A stretch of DNA of 64,000 bases. Origin: Bacteroidia bacterium (GTDB taxonomy: Bacteria > Bacteroidota > Bacteroidia > Flavobacteriales > Flavobacteriaceae). Position numbers and translations under genes: made by a program. Shown in pieces: positions 54,697 to 63,755 of the stretch; position 1 is the first letter of the stretch, and every line of letters starts with the position of its first letter. Below the pieces are notes generated by a model. The model saw only the letters and a list, made by a program, of their open reading frames with translations. It was not told where the DNA came from and did not search any database. Location: contig JAUIDI010000007.1 of assembly GCA_030428705.1 (NCBI GenBank), forward strand, positions 62,001 through 126,000, written 5' to 3'.

Positions 54697-55548
54697 ATGA
54701 TATTGATCGTTGATAGCGGGGCGACCAAAGCCGATTGGATTGCCTTGGACAATAAAGGAAACCAATTGTTTTTGACACAAACCCTTGGCCTTAGTCCCGA
54801 GGTGTTGACCAAGGAGGTTATAGAAGACCGTTTGGCCAACAATTTCGAACTGTCAAAGAACAGGGATAAAATCACCCAACTTTTTTTCTATGGTGCAGGG
54901 TGCGGTACCGAACGCATGCGCAAATTCCTTAAAAAGATATTCAAGGATTTTTTCCCGAAAGCAAAAGCGACGGTTAGAGAAGACACTTATGCAGCTATAT
55001 ACTCGACTACAAAGGTCGGTCATCAGGGTATTGTGTGTATTTTGGGTACGGGTTCCAATTGCAGCTATTATGACGGACATCAACTTTTTCAAAAGGTAAT
55101 CTCATTGGGATATATACCGATGGATGATGGAAGTGGAAACTTTTTCGGAAGAAAGTTGATTCGCGACTATTATTATCACAAAATGCCTCAAGATTTGGCG
55201 ATCAAGTTCGCGAAAGAGTATAATCTCGACCCCGATGTTATTAAGGAGAATTTGTACAAGCAGCCAAATCCGAATACGTATCTGGCAACTTTTGCCAGAT
55301 TTTTAATAGAGAACAAAGACCACCCCTATTGCAAGGGCGTAATCGACAAAGGCCTTCAACAGTTCATCAACAATCACGTGATGCAATTTGAGCTGGCAAC
55401 CAAGGTGCCGATCCACTTCGTAGGAAGCATTGCTTATTTTTTACGGGAAGAACTGGCCGCAGTTCTTGAACGCAATGACCTCGTGGCAGGGGTTATCCGG
55501 CAACGCCCAATCGACGGGCTCGTCGAATTCCACAGGGAAACTATTTGA
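54697..55548 (+). CDS. BadF/BadG/BcrA-type N-acetylglucosamine kinase
   Basis: ASKHA-fold sugar kinase of 283 residues, most like the N-acetylglucosamine kinases of Bacteroidota. The phosphate-1 motif MILIVDSGATKADWIALD opens the protein. GIVCILGTGSNCSYYDG and GYIPMDDGSGNFFGRKLI are the phosphate-2 and sugar-binding segments, and IHFVGSIAYF is the adenosine motif. It would make GlcNAc-6-phosphate from GlcNAc released by NagZ-type enzymes. No promoter is obvious in the 12 bp after the terminator. It overlaps the convergent RidA gene by 8 bp. Confidence 0.87.
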   Translation: MILIVDSGATKADWIALDNKGNQLFLTQTLGLSPEVLTKEVIEDRLANNFELSKNRDKITQLFFYGAGCGTERMRKFLKKIFKDFFPKAKATVREDTYAAIYSTTKVGHQGIVCILGTGSNCSYYDGHQLFQKVISLGYIPMDDGSGNFFGRKLIRDYYYHKMPQDLAIKFAKEYNLDPDVIKENLYKQPNPNTYLATFARFLIENKDHPYCKGVIDKGLQQFINNHVMQFELATKVPIHFVGSIAYFLREELAAVLERNDLVAGVIRQRPIDGLVEFHRETI

Positions 55549-55921
55549 TCGCGATCATCGAGATTTCAACGTTGACGAACTTGGGAAGGTTCGCTACCTC
55601 AACAGTTTCGCGGGCAGGTGCGGTTTCGGTATCGAAATAAGTTCCGTAAACCTCATTGACTTGAGAAAACTGGGTCATATCGTTAAGAAATATTGATGTT
55701 TTGACAACATTTTCAAAGGTCATTCCCGCCTCGATCAAGATAGCTTTTAGATTTTCCATTGACTGTTTGGTTTCTTTCTTAATGTCATTTTCCACAAGAT
55801 TTCCTGTTTTTGGATCGATGGGTATCTGTCCGGAAATATAGAGCGTGTTCCCATACAAAACAGCTTGATTGTAAGGGCCGATAGGGGCAGGGGCATTTTG
55901 CGTGTTAATTATTTTCTTCAT
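55541..55921 (-). CDS. RidA family reactive-intermediate deaminase
   Basis: Hydrolyses reactive enamine/imine intermediates from PLP enzymes, protecting the cytoplasm. The 126-residue single domain has IGPYNQAVLYGNTLYISGQIP at its start (given here as a family region, key Tyr and Gly conserved) and a C-terminal APARETVEVANLPKF with the substrate-binding Arg. The family glutamate lies in the VNVEISMIAIK end. Its stop region overlaps the kinase end on the opposite strand by 8 bp. It follows lptD by 79 bp on the same strand. Confidence 0.94.
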   Translation of the reverse strand: MKKIINTQNAPAPIGPYNQAVLYGNTLYISGQIPIDPKTGNLVENDIKKETKQSMENLKAILIEAGMTFENVVKTSIFLNDMTQFSQVNEVYGTYFDTETAPARETVEVANLPKFVNVEISMIAIK

Positions 55922-56000
55922 TGTCGATTGATTAATGTTATCCTTTTTAATTGGACCCGTTCAGACTTTTTCAATTCTAATTACAGCTCTGTCATTTGTT

Positions 56001-58724
56001 CTATCTTCTTGCCGGTTGACTTCTATTTTCCCATTTAAGGTCCTTAAGGATCGAACTTTTGATGCCTATGAAAAAGTACCAACGCTCGTATCGACCGAAG
56101 GGAGACCAAGTGAACCTCATATTAAAACTTTTAAGGTCGCGCTCAAAGCGAAGTTGGGTCAAGGTAAAGCCCTTGTTCTTGAAATCATAACCTGAAGAGC
56201 CACCTACCTTCCATCGAGGAGATAATTCGATATCACCGGAAAACATGAGCGAGTGACTACTAAATTCATTTTGCCGGGCCGAGTTCGAATAACTTGCCGA
56301 ATAGGCTAGGCGAAAATTCCATGGAATCTTGGTTCCCCAAGCCGGATTATCGACATCATCCGAATTTCTGGAGCGATCTTCATTATTTCGGGTATCATAG
56401 AAATCATCGGCCTTACCAAAAAGGTCATCGTCTCGGCCTCCGCTTTGGGCCACATAATCGAATTCACCGGATTCCTCTTCTTCCTCTTCTTTCTTTTTGC
56501 CGAAGGTTTTGCTATCTATCGAATATCCAACATTGAAGTTCGCCCTCGTGAGCCTCAACAAACTTCCGCCATTATCGATATTAAAGGTGTTGATACGCCT
56601 GCCGTTGTTGTCGATGGCATAGGGGTCTAGACCTGCGGAAAAATTTATCGACATTTTCTTATTGAGTATGCTCGTGCCGCCGTTGACACTTAACGGGCTT
56701 ATTTTCAATGAGTCCGCCTCGAAGTTATAGCCGGTCGAAACATTAAAGTTGTTTAAAATAGATATTTTTTTCGCTTCGGTCGCGGTAGAATCTTTATCCC
56801 GTACTTTGGCTTCGAGCGTATTCGCCAGCGAAAAACTCAAACTGTTCGATTTGCCCAAACTAGGCTGCCCGTTAAGCGTACCCTCGAACCTACTGTATTG
56901 AACGACATTACCGTTAGCATCGAGATATTCGTCATAGAATTGCTCGAAAGAAGGCGCGTAGCCATAACTCAGGCTTGGCCTCATCACATGGCGAATGGCC
57001 TGAATTTTTTTATCCTCCCCGAAATTAAACGTACCGTAGACCGTTGTGCCTACGCTTGCACTGAGCCCATACTTGTTGAATCGATCGAAACCTTTGATGG
57101 TGTCCCTCACGACCGCACCGTTCTCGCCTACAGTCGCATCAAATCTCTTTTTGTAGGTTTCGAGTGTCCAAATATCCTCATAGTTGGCCCCCACGCTTAC
57201 ACTAAAGAACTTTGCGACTTTGAAATTTGTGGTTAAGGGTATACGATGTCTAGCGCCTACTCTGGCCCCGTCGAACATTGCGCCGGTCAAAAAGTCCTCA
57301 TCATTGGTCTTAAGCCGGTTTTGTGCATTTACATCATATTGAAAGTTTATGTTTTGGATAATACCTTTCTTGATGCCGTCCTTTTTTGCAAAGGGATAAA
57401 TTCGCTCCAAACTTGCCTGAAAGGTAGGTAAGGTCATATCTATGTTATCTTCTGGGGCATTGGCACTTGTATTCTGGCTATGGGTCATCGTTAGACTCAT
57501 ATTCACCGAAGGATAGGCGGGGAAGGTTTTTGAATACGAGATGGATGAACTTAAGGTATTGTTTTGGGTATTGGGCAGGTTCTGCTGCAATAAGGAACTT
57601 TGGTAATACGAACTACTCCCAAGGTTGACGGATGCCGAAAAGCGTGAATTCGGGCTGGCCTTTGTGTCTTGGGAGTGTGACATTTGAAGATTCCAAATGG
57701 TACTTCGGCTATAGTCACTGAAACCCTTTTGACTTGCGACTAGATTTTCGTACCTGAAGTTTACATTGCCGCGATATTTATAGCGTTTGACATAGACTGA
57801 TTGGGTACGAAAGCCATAACTGCCGTTGGTATAGAAATCTCCGGTAACGGTGAGATCGGCATAATCACCGATCGGAATATAATAACCGCCTTGCTGCAAA
57901 AAATAACCTCGATCGGGATCGTTACCGAATGTAGGCATTATCAGTCCTGCGGTTCTTCCCACCGAAAGTGGAAAATAGGCAAATGGCAACCCGATCGGTG
58001 TAGGTACGTCTGCAATATAAAGATTACTCAGCCCTGCGATTACTTTCTTCTTCGGTACAAATTTGGCCTTTCTCACCCGAATATAGTAATCGGGGTTTAT
58101 CGTATCGGTCGAGGTTGTCAATTTACCTTCATGGAGAAAATAAACCGAATCGTTTTCTTTCTTGGTAATCTCGGCATATACTTTCATGTTATCACCGCCC
58201 AAAGACCCCAGACCTGCCTGCTGCTCGGTTCTGGAATTCCAAATCAGGGCTTTTTGGGTATCAAAATTGAACCGTATGGAATCAGGTATCACCTCGTTGT
58301 CCCCTTGTTTAAAAAAGGGAAGTTGCGAATAATTGCCAAGTGAGTCCTTGAGGCGTCCGGCATACACTTCGTTCTTTACATAATCTAGAATGATTATGCC
58401 TGCCTTTAGCTCCGTATCTTGATAGTATATTTCGGCTTCATTATAGAGGTAGATTTTTTGATCTTTTTGGCTCAATTTCACATAATCTTTTGCCTTGTAC
58501 TTTATTTTTCCCAACAGCAAGGATGGTTTTCCATTTACCGAATCCGACACGATGGAATCCGTTTTAACCGTATCGATTTCGGATGCCGGGAACAATGGGG
58601 CCGTAATGGAATCTTTCTGGACTTTTATGGGCAAGGAGATGATTTTGTCCTCTTGCGCAGACATTGAAAGCACACTAAAAACAAGTAGAAATAGGAAAAG
58701 TAAAAGATGTTTGTTTGATTGCAA
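56001..58724 (-). CDS. lptD: LptD-like LPS-assembly outer-membrane protein
   Basis: Outer-membrane translocon that inserts lipopolysaccharide, working with LptE (not in the window). A signal peptide ends near SVLSMSAQ. An N-terminal OstA/LptA-like jellyroll follows with KYKAKDYVKLSQKDQKIYLY-region residues, then a central LptD barrel domain beginning around PTPIGLPFAYFPLSVGRTAG. The 907 residues are typical of Bacteroidota LptD. The start here is TTG at 58724; no in-frame ATG precedes the signal peptide within the open upstream stretch I read. A TAGCTTTG -7-like box (58722-58729) overlaps this codon. A poly-Glu/Lys loop (KKEEEEEESG) lies in the barrel part. Confidence 0.9.
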   Translation of the reverse strand: MQSNKHLLLFLFLLVFSVLSMSAQEDKIISLPIKVQKDSITAPLFPASEIDTVKTDSIVSDSVNGKPSLLLGKIKYKAKDYVKLSQKDQKIYLYNEAEIYYQDTELKAGIIILDYVKNEVYAGRLKDSLGNYSQLPFFKQGDNEVIPDSIRFNFDTQKALIWNSRTEQQAGLGSLGGDNMKVYAEITKKENDSVYFLHEGKLTTSTDTINPDYYIRVRKAKFVPKKKVIAGLSNLYIADVPTPIGLPFAYFPLSVGRTAGLIMPTFGNDPDRGYFLQQGGYYIPIGDYADLTVTGDFYTNGSYGFRTQSVYVKRYKYRGNVNFRYENLVASQKGFSDYSRSTIWNLQMSHSQDTKASPNSRFSASVNLGSSSYYQSSLLQQNLPNTQNNTLSSSISYSKTFPAYPSVNMSLTMTHSQNTSANAPEDNIDMTLPTFQASLERIYPFAKKDGIKKGIIQNINFQYDVNAQNRLKTNDEDFLTGAMFDGARVGARHRIPLTTNFKVAKFFSVSVGANYEDIWTLETYKKRFDATVGENGAVVRDTIKGFDRFNKYGLSASVGTTVYGTFNFGEDKKIQAIRHVMRPSLSYGYAPSFEQFYDEYLDANGNVVQYSRFEGTLNGQPSLGKSNSLSFSLANTLEAKVRDKDSTATEAKKISILNNFNVSTGYNFEADSLKISPLSVNGGTSILNKKMSINFSAGLDPYAIDNNGRRINTFNIDNGGSLLRLTRANFNVGYSIDSKTFGKKKEEEEEESGEFDYVAQSGGRDDDLFGKADDFYDTRNNEDRSRNSDDVDNPAWGTKIPWNFRLAYSASYSNSARQNEFSSHSLMFSGDIELSPRWKVGGSSGYDFKNKGFTLTQLRFERDLKSFNMRFTWSPFGRYERWYFFIGIKSSILKDLKWENRSQPARR

Positions 58725-58879
58725 AGCTAGATATCCTATTTTTGTGAAGGTTTGGCTTTCTTGTCGATACTGATACTTATCGCTATTTAGGAAGTCAAAC
58801 TTACATATATTTTTTGTTCCCGTAATAGGGTATTACAATAAATTTAACCTTAGTGAGCTTCCCCAAAAAACTGCTAAAA

Positions 58880-60457
58880 ATGAAGTGGAAACCTTCTTTT
58901 TTTATCCCATTTTTTATATTCATCCATTTACTATTTTATACTGCCAATAGCTATGCCTATCAAGAAAATGATGATGAATTCGTAGTCGTTTTGGATGCCG
59001 GTCACGGGGGACATGACCCCGGGAATCTGGGCAATGGATACCTAGAAAAGAACATCGCATTGAACATCGTGCTACGCGTCGGTTCGATTCTCAAGCAAAA
59101 CTCGAACATAAAGGTAATATACACTCGTGATGACGATACTTTTGTTGACTTATATGTGAGGGGAGAGATAGCGAACAAGGCGAATGCGGATCTTTTCGTT
59201 TCCGTACATTGCGATTCGCACACCTCGGATGCCTACGGGGCGGGTACCTTTGTTTTGGGTCTCCATGCGAACAAACAGAACTTCGAAATTGCCAAAAAAG
59301 AGAACTCGGTCATTTATTTGGAAGACAATTATGAGACAAGGTATGCCGATTATGATATTAACTCACCTGAGTCGGTAATAGGCTTGACCATCATGCAGGA
59401 GGAGTTTCTTGACCAAAGTATAGCCTTGGCAAAAAATATACAGGAGAATTTTGCGGGAAAACTCAAGAGAAAGGACAGGGAAGTGAAGCAGGCCGGATTT
59501 ATTGTCTTGCACCAGACCTTTATGCCCAGTGTGCTTATCGAGACTGGTTTTTTGACGAACAAGTCCGAAGGGGCGTATCTGAATTCCAGTAAGGGTCAAT
59601 CCGAAATGGGTGCGGCGATTGCGGATGCGATTTTAAGATATCGTTCGGGTATCCGATCGAATGCGACGCGTCTGATCGCTTCGAATACACCGGAACCAAC
59701 TCCGAGGACTGAAAGTGAAAGCACCATAAAAACTGTCGAAAACGACCAAAAGGAAGCAGAAGCATTGGCCGCCGAAAAGGCAAAAGCAGATCAGGCCGAA
59801 AGAGATCGGATCGCCATTGAAGAGAAAAAGAAAGAATTGGAGGCACTGGCCCAAAAGAGAAAGGATGAAGAGGCTGCCAGAAAGGCAAAGGAAGCAGAGC
59901 TTGAAAAAGAACGTCTTGAGCAAGCGGCTCAAAAAGCAAAGGATGAACTGGCCGAAAAAGAGCGTCTAGCCGATGAAGCCAAAAAGGCCCAGGAGGCTCA
60001 AGCCGAAAAGGATAGGTTGGCAGAAGAGGTAAAAAGGAAAGAGCTGGCAGCACTGGCCCAAAAGCGAAAAGACGAAGAAGCTGCAAAAAAAGCCGAAGAA
60101 ACAGAACCTGAAAAAGAATCCGTTGCCGAAGAATCCAATATCAATCCCATAGATGTGGATTCCACCAATGAAAAAAAGCCTGATGAAGTCCCGCAGGTTA
60201 TTTTTAAGGTACAGCTCTTGGCCAGTTCTCAGGTCATTCCACTTGAACCTACAAACTTCAATGGCCTCGATACGCTTTCAAAAGAGCCGGTCAAAAATCT
60301 ATTCCGGTATATGTATGGTAATGCGGCAACTTATGAAGAAGCAAAAACACTTAAGTCGAATGCCGATTCGAAGGGTTATCCGACTTCTTACATTGTGGCC
60401 TACAAAGATGGTAAGCGCATCGCGGTAAAAGAGGCACGTAAATACCTAAACGAATAA
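58880..60457 (+). CDS. N-acetylmuramoyl-L-alanine amidase with coiled coil and SPOR-like C-terminus
   Basis: Periplasmic zinc amidase that cleaves the MurNAc-L-Ala bond during cell separation. A signal peptide (about 1-27) precedes the Amidase_3 domain (35-255). Zinc ligands are His42 (LDAGHGGHDPG), Glu56 and His110 (VSVHCDSHTS), and catalytic Glu221 is in VLIETGFLTN. Residues 287-415 form an Ala/Lys/Glu-rich coiled coil with an 18-residue unit repeated at 319-336 and 388-405. The end (440-525) is SPOR-like (IFKVQLLASSQ). I use ATG 58880; a GTG at 58853 is possible. It is divergent from lptD. Confidence 0.93.
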   Translation: MKWKPSFFIPFFIFIHLLFYTANSYAYQENDDEFVVVLDAGHGGHDPGNLGNGYLEKNIALNIVLRVGSILKQNSNIKVIYTRDDDTFVDLYVRGEIANKANADLFVSVHCDSHTSDAYGAGTFVLGLHANKQNFEIAKKENSVIYLEDNYETRYADYDINSPESVIGLTIMQEEFLDQSIALAKNIQENFAGKLKRKDREVKQAGFIVLHQTFMPSVLIETGFLTNKSEGAYLNSSKGQSEMGAAIADAILRYRSGIRSNATRLIASNTPEPTPRTESESTIKTVENDQKEAEALAAEKAKADQAERDRIAIEEKKKELEALAQKRKDEEAARKAKEAELEKERLEQAAQKAKDELAEKERLADEAKKAQEAQAEKDRLAEEVKRKELAALAQKRKDEEAAKKAEETEPEKESVAEESNINPIDVDSTNEKKPDEVPQVIFKVQLLASSQVIPLEPTNFNGLDTLSKEPVKNLFRYMYGNAATYEEAKTLKSNADSKGYPTSYIVAYKDGKRIAVKEARKYLNE

Positions 60458-60479
60458 TTTTCCATCTCAATATTATTCA

Positions 60480-60487
60480 TAATTTTG
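60480..60487 (+). promoter_or_regulatory. Putative -7 element for mlaD and the Fe-S genes
   Basis: TAATTTTG matches TAnnTTTG in the 52-bp gap after the amidase stop, 22 bp before the TTG start. The -33 site reads TTT instead of TTG. Confidence 0.45.
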
Positions 60488-60509
60488 TTAAGAACAGAAA
60501 ATCAATCCA

Positions 60510-61478
60510 TTGAAATTATCTAGGGAAGTCAAGACCGGAATTATAGTTATCGGGGGTATTCTTTTATTTATCTTAGGGTTTAGCTACCTCAAGTCGACAC
60601 CGCTTTTCGACAACAGCAAAACGTTGTATGCCGTTTATCAAAATGTAGGGGGACTACAGGCCGGAACACAGGTTTCCATCAACGGACTAGCGGTCGGCAC
60701 GGTCAACAATATAAGGTTCAAAGATCAATCCGGGGATCTTTTGGTCACCTTTACAGTGAACAATGATTTTGAATTCTCGAAAAATAGTAAGGCCGAACTT
60801 TTCGATACAGGTATTATAGGGGGCAAGGGTATTCAAATCATGCCAGTTTTTGACGGTGCTCCCGTTGCAAAATCGGGAGACACTTTAACCACGAGTACTA
60901 GACCGGGAATTACCGAATTGGTACAGTCGAGCCTTAATCCGTTGAAAAATAAGGTGGAGGGTGCCGTGACGAATGCCGATTCTTTGATGATGAACGTGAA
61001 CCAAGTTTTGGACGCCGCTACCAAAAGAGATCTTCGCGAAAGTATTTCCGGTTTGAGTCAATTGATGAAAAGCCTGCAGGGCAGTGCGGCTTTACTTAAT
61101 GACCTTTTAAAGGACAACAAAGGCAAATTGGACAGTTCACTGACAAATTTTAGGGAGCTTACGAACAATTTTGCGAAACTTTCCGATTCGCTGAATAACG
61201 CTGGTTTGGGAAGAACATTGGCAAGTTTGGAATCAACGGTGGCCAATTTGGACAATATTTTGGCACGTATCGATCAAGGTGATGGTACATTGGGCAAACT
61301 GATGAAAGATGAAGAACTCTATAATAATCTTAGCAGCGCTTCACGGGAATTGGATCTGTTGTTACAGGATTTCCGTTTGAATCCGAAACGTTATGTCAAT
61401 GTATCGGTCTTTGGGAAGAAACAGAAGGAATACACCGTTCCGGAAGATGATCCGGCAGAGAAAATAGAGGACAACTAA
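60510..61478 (+). CDS. MlaD/MCE family lipid-transport protein
   Basis: Inner-membrane-anchored MCE protein of 322 residues, expected to form a ring that binds phospholipids in the periplasm. It begins with a TTG start (KLSREVKTGIIVIGGILLFI), and no ATG is near. One membrane helix (about 9-26) is followed by the MCE domain (37-115) with GLQAGTQVSINGLAVGTVNNI-type residues. A helical region (about 145-280) with LNDLLKDNKGKLDSSL follows. MlaE and MlaF partners are not adjacent. It directly abuts the Fe-S gene (TAAATG), so they are cotranscribed. Confidence 0.92.
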   Translation: MKLSREVKTGIIVIGGILLFILGFSYLKSTPLFDNSKTLYAVYQNVGGLQAGTQVSINGLAVGTVNNIRFKDQSGDLLVTFTVNNDFEFSKNSKAELFDTGIIGGKGIQIMPVFDGAPVAKSGDTLTTSTRPGITELVQSSLNPLKNKVEGAVTNADSLMMNVNQVLDAATKRDLRESISGLSQLMKSLQGSAALLNDLLKDNKGKLDSSLTNFRELTNNFAKLSDSLNNAGLGRTLASLESTVANLDNILARIDQGDGTLGKLMKDEELYNNLSSASRELDLLLQDFRLNPKRYVNVSVFGKKQKEYTVPEDDPAEKIEDN

Positions 61479-62801
61479 ATGCAGTACATCCCCAATATTT
61501 TATTTGCTCTTGTGTTTGTCGGTGCGATTGCGTTCTTCGTTAAAAACGTTAAACGTCTTGCCCGCAACATTAAATTGGGAAAAGACATCGACGTTGGCGA
61601 TAACAAGCCCAAGCGGTGGAATAATATGCTTCGTATTGCTTTCGGGCAGACTAAAATGGTCGTCAGGCCTATTCCTGGTTTACTGCACGTCATTGTTTAT
61701 ATCGGATTCATAATTATCAATATTGAAGTCCTTGAAATTGTTATCGATGGACTTTTCGGCACCCATAGGGTATTTGCCCCTTTAGGAAAATTATACGATT
61801 TTCTGATCGCCTCTTTTGAAGTATTAGCCTTCTTGGTAATCTTTGCCGTAACGGTTTTTTGGATCCGCAGAAACATCGTCAAACTGAGACGCTTTGTAAA
61901 ACCTGAAATGAATGGATGGCCAAAGAAAGATGGTAATCTTATCCTTTACATAGAAATGATCTTGATGATCTTGTTTCTGATCATGAACGCCACCGATTTC
62001 AAATTACAGCAGTTAGGGGCCGAACATTATGTTCAAGCAGGGGCATTTCCCATAAGCGGCTATATCGCAGGTTTTTTTGATGGAATGGACATTCCAACAT
62101 TGATTATGATAGAACGGGCAGCTTGGTGGCTCCATATTTTAGGAATATTATTTTTCTTGAACTACCTCTACTATTCGAAGCACTTACATATTTTATTGGC
62201 ATTTCCGAACACGTATTTTGGAAAATTGGGCCCAAAGGGAAGGTTTAAAAACCTGGATGCGGTGACTAAAGAAGTCAAATTGATGATGGATCCGTCCGCC
62301 GATCCTTTTGCCGCACCGGCCGAAGATGCACCGATGCCCGAAAAGTTCGGGGCTTCCGATGTGCAAGACCTTTCCTGGTTGCAGCTTCTGAACGCCTACA
62401 CCTGTACGGAATGTGGACGGTGTACCAGCGAATGTCCGGCGAATTTGACAGGAAAGAAGCTTTCCCCCAGGAAAATAATGATGGATACGCGGGATAGGCT
62501 TGAGGAAGTGGGTAAGAATCTAGAGGCAAATAATGGGCAATTTGTCGATGACGGAAAACAGCTTCTCGACGATTATATAACGCGTGAAGAACTTTGGGCC
62601 TGTACTTCGTGCAATGCCTGTGTAGAGGCTTGTCCCGTCAGTATCGACCCCCTTTCGATTATCATGGATATGCGACAATTTCTTGTTATGGAACAATCGG
62701 CCGCACCGACCGAACTGAACAATATGATGGGCAATATAGAAAACAATGGCGCTCCTTGGCCCTTCAATCAAATGGACCGGCTTAATTGGAGCCAAGAATG
62801 A
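61479..62801 (+). CDS. Membrane-bound (Fe-S)-binding oxidoreductase subunit
   Basis: Likely redox subunit with an N-terminal membrane part. Several hydrophobic segments (about 1-230) resemble a NarI-like cytochrome b/GlpC-membrane anchor. A soluble ferredoxin-like part follows, holding two [4Fe-4S] motifs: CTECGRCTSECP from Cys309 and CTSCNACVEACP from Cys375. Organisation is like the HdrE/HdrC-type or GlpC/lactate oxidation families, without a recognised substrate domain. It abuts mlaD upstream and is 14 bp from the CCG-domain partner downstream. Function unknown; electron transfer is inferred. Confidence 0.87.
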   Translation: MQYIPNILFALVFVGAIAFFVKNVKRLARNIKLGKDIDVGDNKPKRWNNMLRIAFGQTKMVVRPIPGLLHVIVYIGFIIINIEVLEIVIDGLFGTHRVFAPLGKLYDFLIASFEVLAFLVIFAVTVFWIRRNIVKLRRFVKPEMNGWPKKDGNLILYIEMILMILFLIMNATDFKLQQLGAEHYVQAGAFPISGYIAGFFDGMDIPTLIMIERAAWWLHILGILFFLNYLYYSKHLHILLAFPNTYFGKLGPKGRFKNLDAVTKEVKLMMDPSADPFAAPAEDAPMPEKFGASDVQDLSWLQLLNAYTCTECGRCTSECPANLTGKKLSPRKIMMDTRDRLEEVGKNLEANNGQFVDDGKQLLDDYITREELWACTSCNACVEACPVSIDPLSIIMDMRQFLVMEQSAAPTELNNMMGNIENNGAPWPFNQMDRLNWSQE

Positions 62802-62815
62802 AAAGGTAATACGCT

Positions 62816-63607
62816 ATGGAAAATATGCTGAAAGTACCGACTATGGCCGAACTTTTCGCCGCAGGAAAACAACCAGAGGTATTATTTTGGGTGGGCTGTG
62901 CAGGTAGTTTTGACGACCGGGCAAAAAAGATTACCAAGGCTTTTGTCAAAATTTTGAACAAAGCCAATGTTGCTTTTGCCGTACTTGGCACGGAGGAGAG
63001 TTGTACGGGCGATCCGGCAAAAAGGGCGGGCAACGAATTCCTGTTTCAAATGCAGGCGGTCGCGAATATTGAGGTAATGAATGCTTATGGAATAAAGAAA
63101 GTGGTGACAGGATGTCCGCATTGCTTTAACACCATAAAAAATGAATATCCTGGCCTTGGTGGAAATTATGAGGTAGTTCACCATACGCAGTTCTTGAAGC
63201 AGTTATTGGAGGAAGGAAGGATTTCAATGGAAGGAGGAAAATTCCAAGGAAAGCGGATAACATATCATGACCCATGTTATTTGGGCCGTGCAAACGATGT
63301 TTATGAGGCACCGAGAGATTTGATAAGAAAACTGGATGCCGAACTGGTCGAAATGAAAAATTGCAAAAAGAAAGGACTTTGTTGCGGGGCCGGTGGTGCA
63401 CAGATGTTCAAGGAACCAGAAAAAGGGGACATGGACATCAATATAGAACGTACAGAGCAAGCACTTGATACAAAACCCGAGATTATTGCGGCGGCCTGCC
63501 CTTTTTGCAATACGATGATGACCGATGGTGTCAAGAATAAAGAAAAAGAGACCGCCGTTCAAGTAATGGACATTGCCGAACTTATAGCGAACGCTGAAGA
63601 TCTTTGA
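62816..63607 (+). CDS. Cysteine-rich (CCG) Fe-S-binding protein, HdrB/LutA/GlpC-like
   Basis: A 263-residue protein of the CCG/heterodisulfide-reductase subunit family. It has two cysteine-rich modules: first VGCAGSFDDR, SCTGDPAKR and VTGCPHCFNTIK; second YHDPCYLGR, KGLCCGAGGAQMF and AACPFCNTMM. In HdrB such motifs bind unusual Fe-S clusters for disulfide reduction; in LutA-like proteins they are part of lactate oxidation. Together with the preceding subunit it likely forms a membrane-linked redox complex. No LutC or HdrA is nearby in the window. Confidence 0.9.
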   Translation: MENMLKVPTMAELFAAGKQPEVLFWVGCAGSFDDRAKKITKAFVKILNKANVAFAVLGTEESCTGDPAKRAGNEFLFQMQAVANIEVMNAYGIKKVVTGCPHCFNTIKNEYPGLGGNYEVVHHTQFLKQLLEEGRISMEGGKFQGKRITYHDPCYLGRANDVYEAPRDLIRKLDAELVEMKNCKKKGLCCGAGGAQMFKEPEKGDMDINIERTEQALDTKPEIIAAACPFCNTMMTDGVKNKEKETAVQVMDIAELIANAEDL

Positions 63608-63755
63608 TAATGACTTTTAATCGATAATCGAGATTTAAATTTGCAGGCAGGCAAAGTGTTCCGGGGCTTGCCTCGAAATCAAAAAGTAAATTCCTAATAA
63701 ATGCCTTTTGCGCTTGCACCGAGGCAGTTTACTAGGTCACCCCAAAAAAAGGATT

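Noticed and set aside
55375-55384. ATCACGTGAT as a parS-like site
   Set aside because: It lies in the GlcNAc kinase coding region and the outer arms do not extend the palindrome.
59535-60086. 183-codon antisense frame opposite the amidase coiled coil
   Set aside because: Its Leu/Pro/Phe-rich composition is the complement of an Ala/Lys/Glu repeat region; no independent coding signal.
63660-63726. TGCCTCG ... CGAGGCA inverted repeat as terminator or riboswitch
   Set aside because: Stem is only 7 bp with a loop of about 45 bp and no T-tract; no known riboswitch core is visible.
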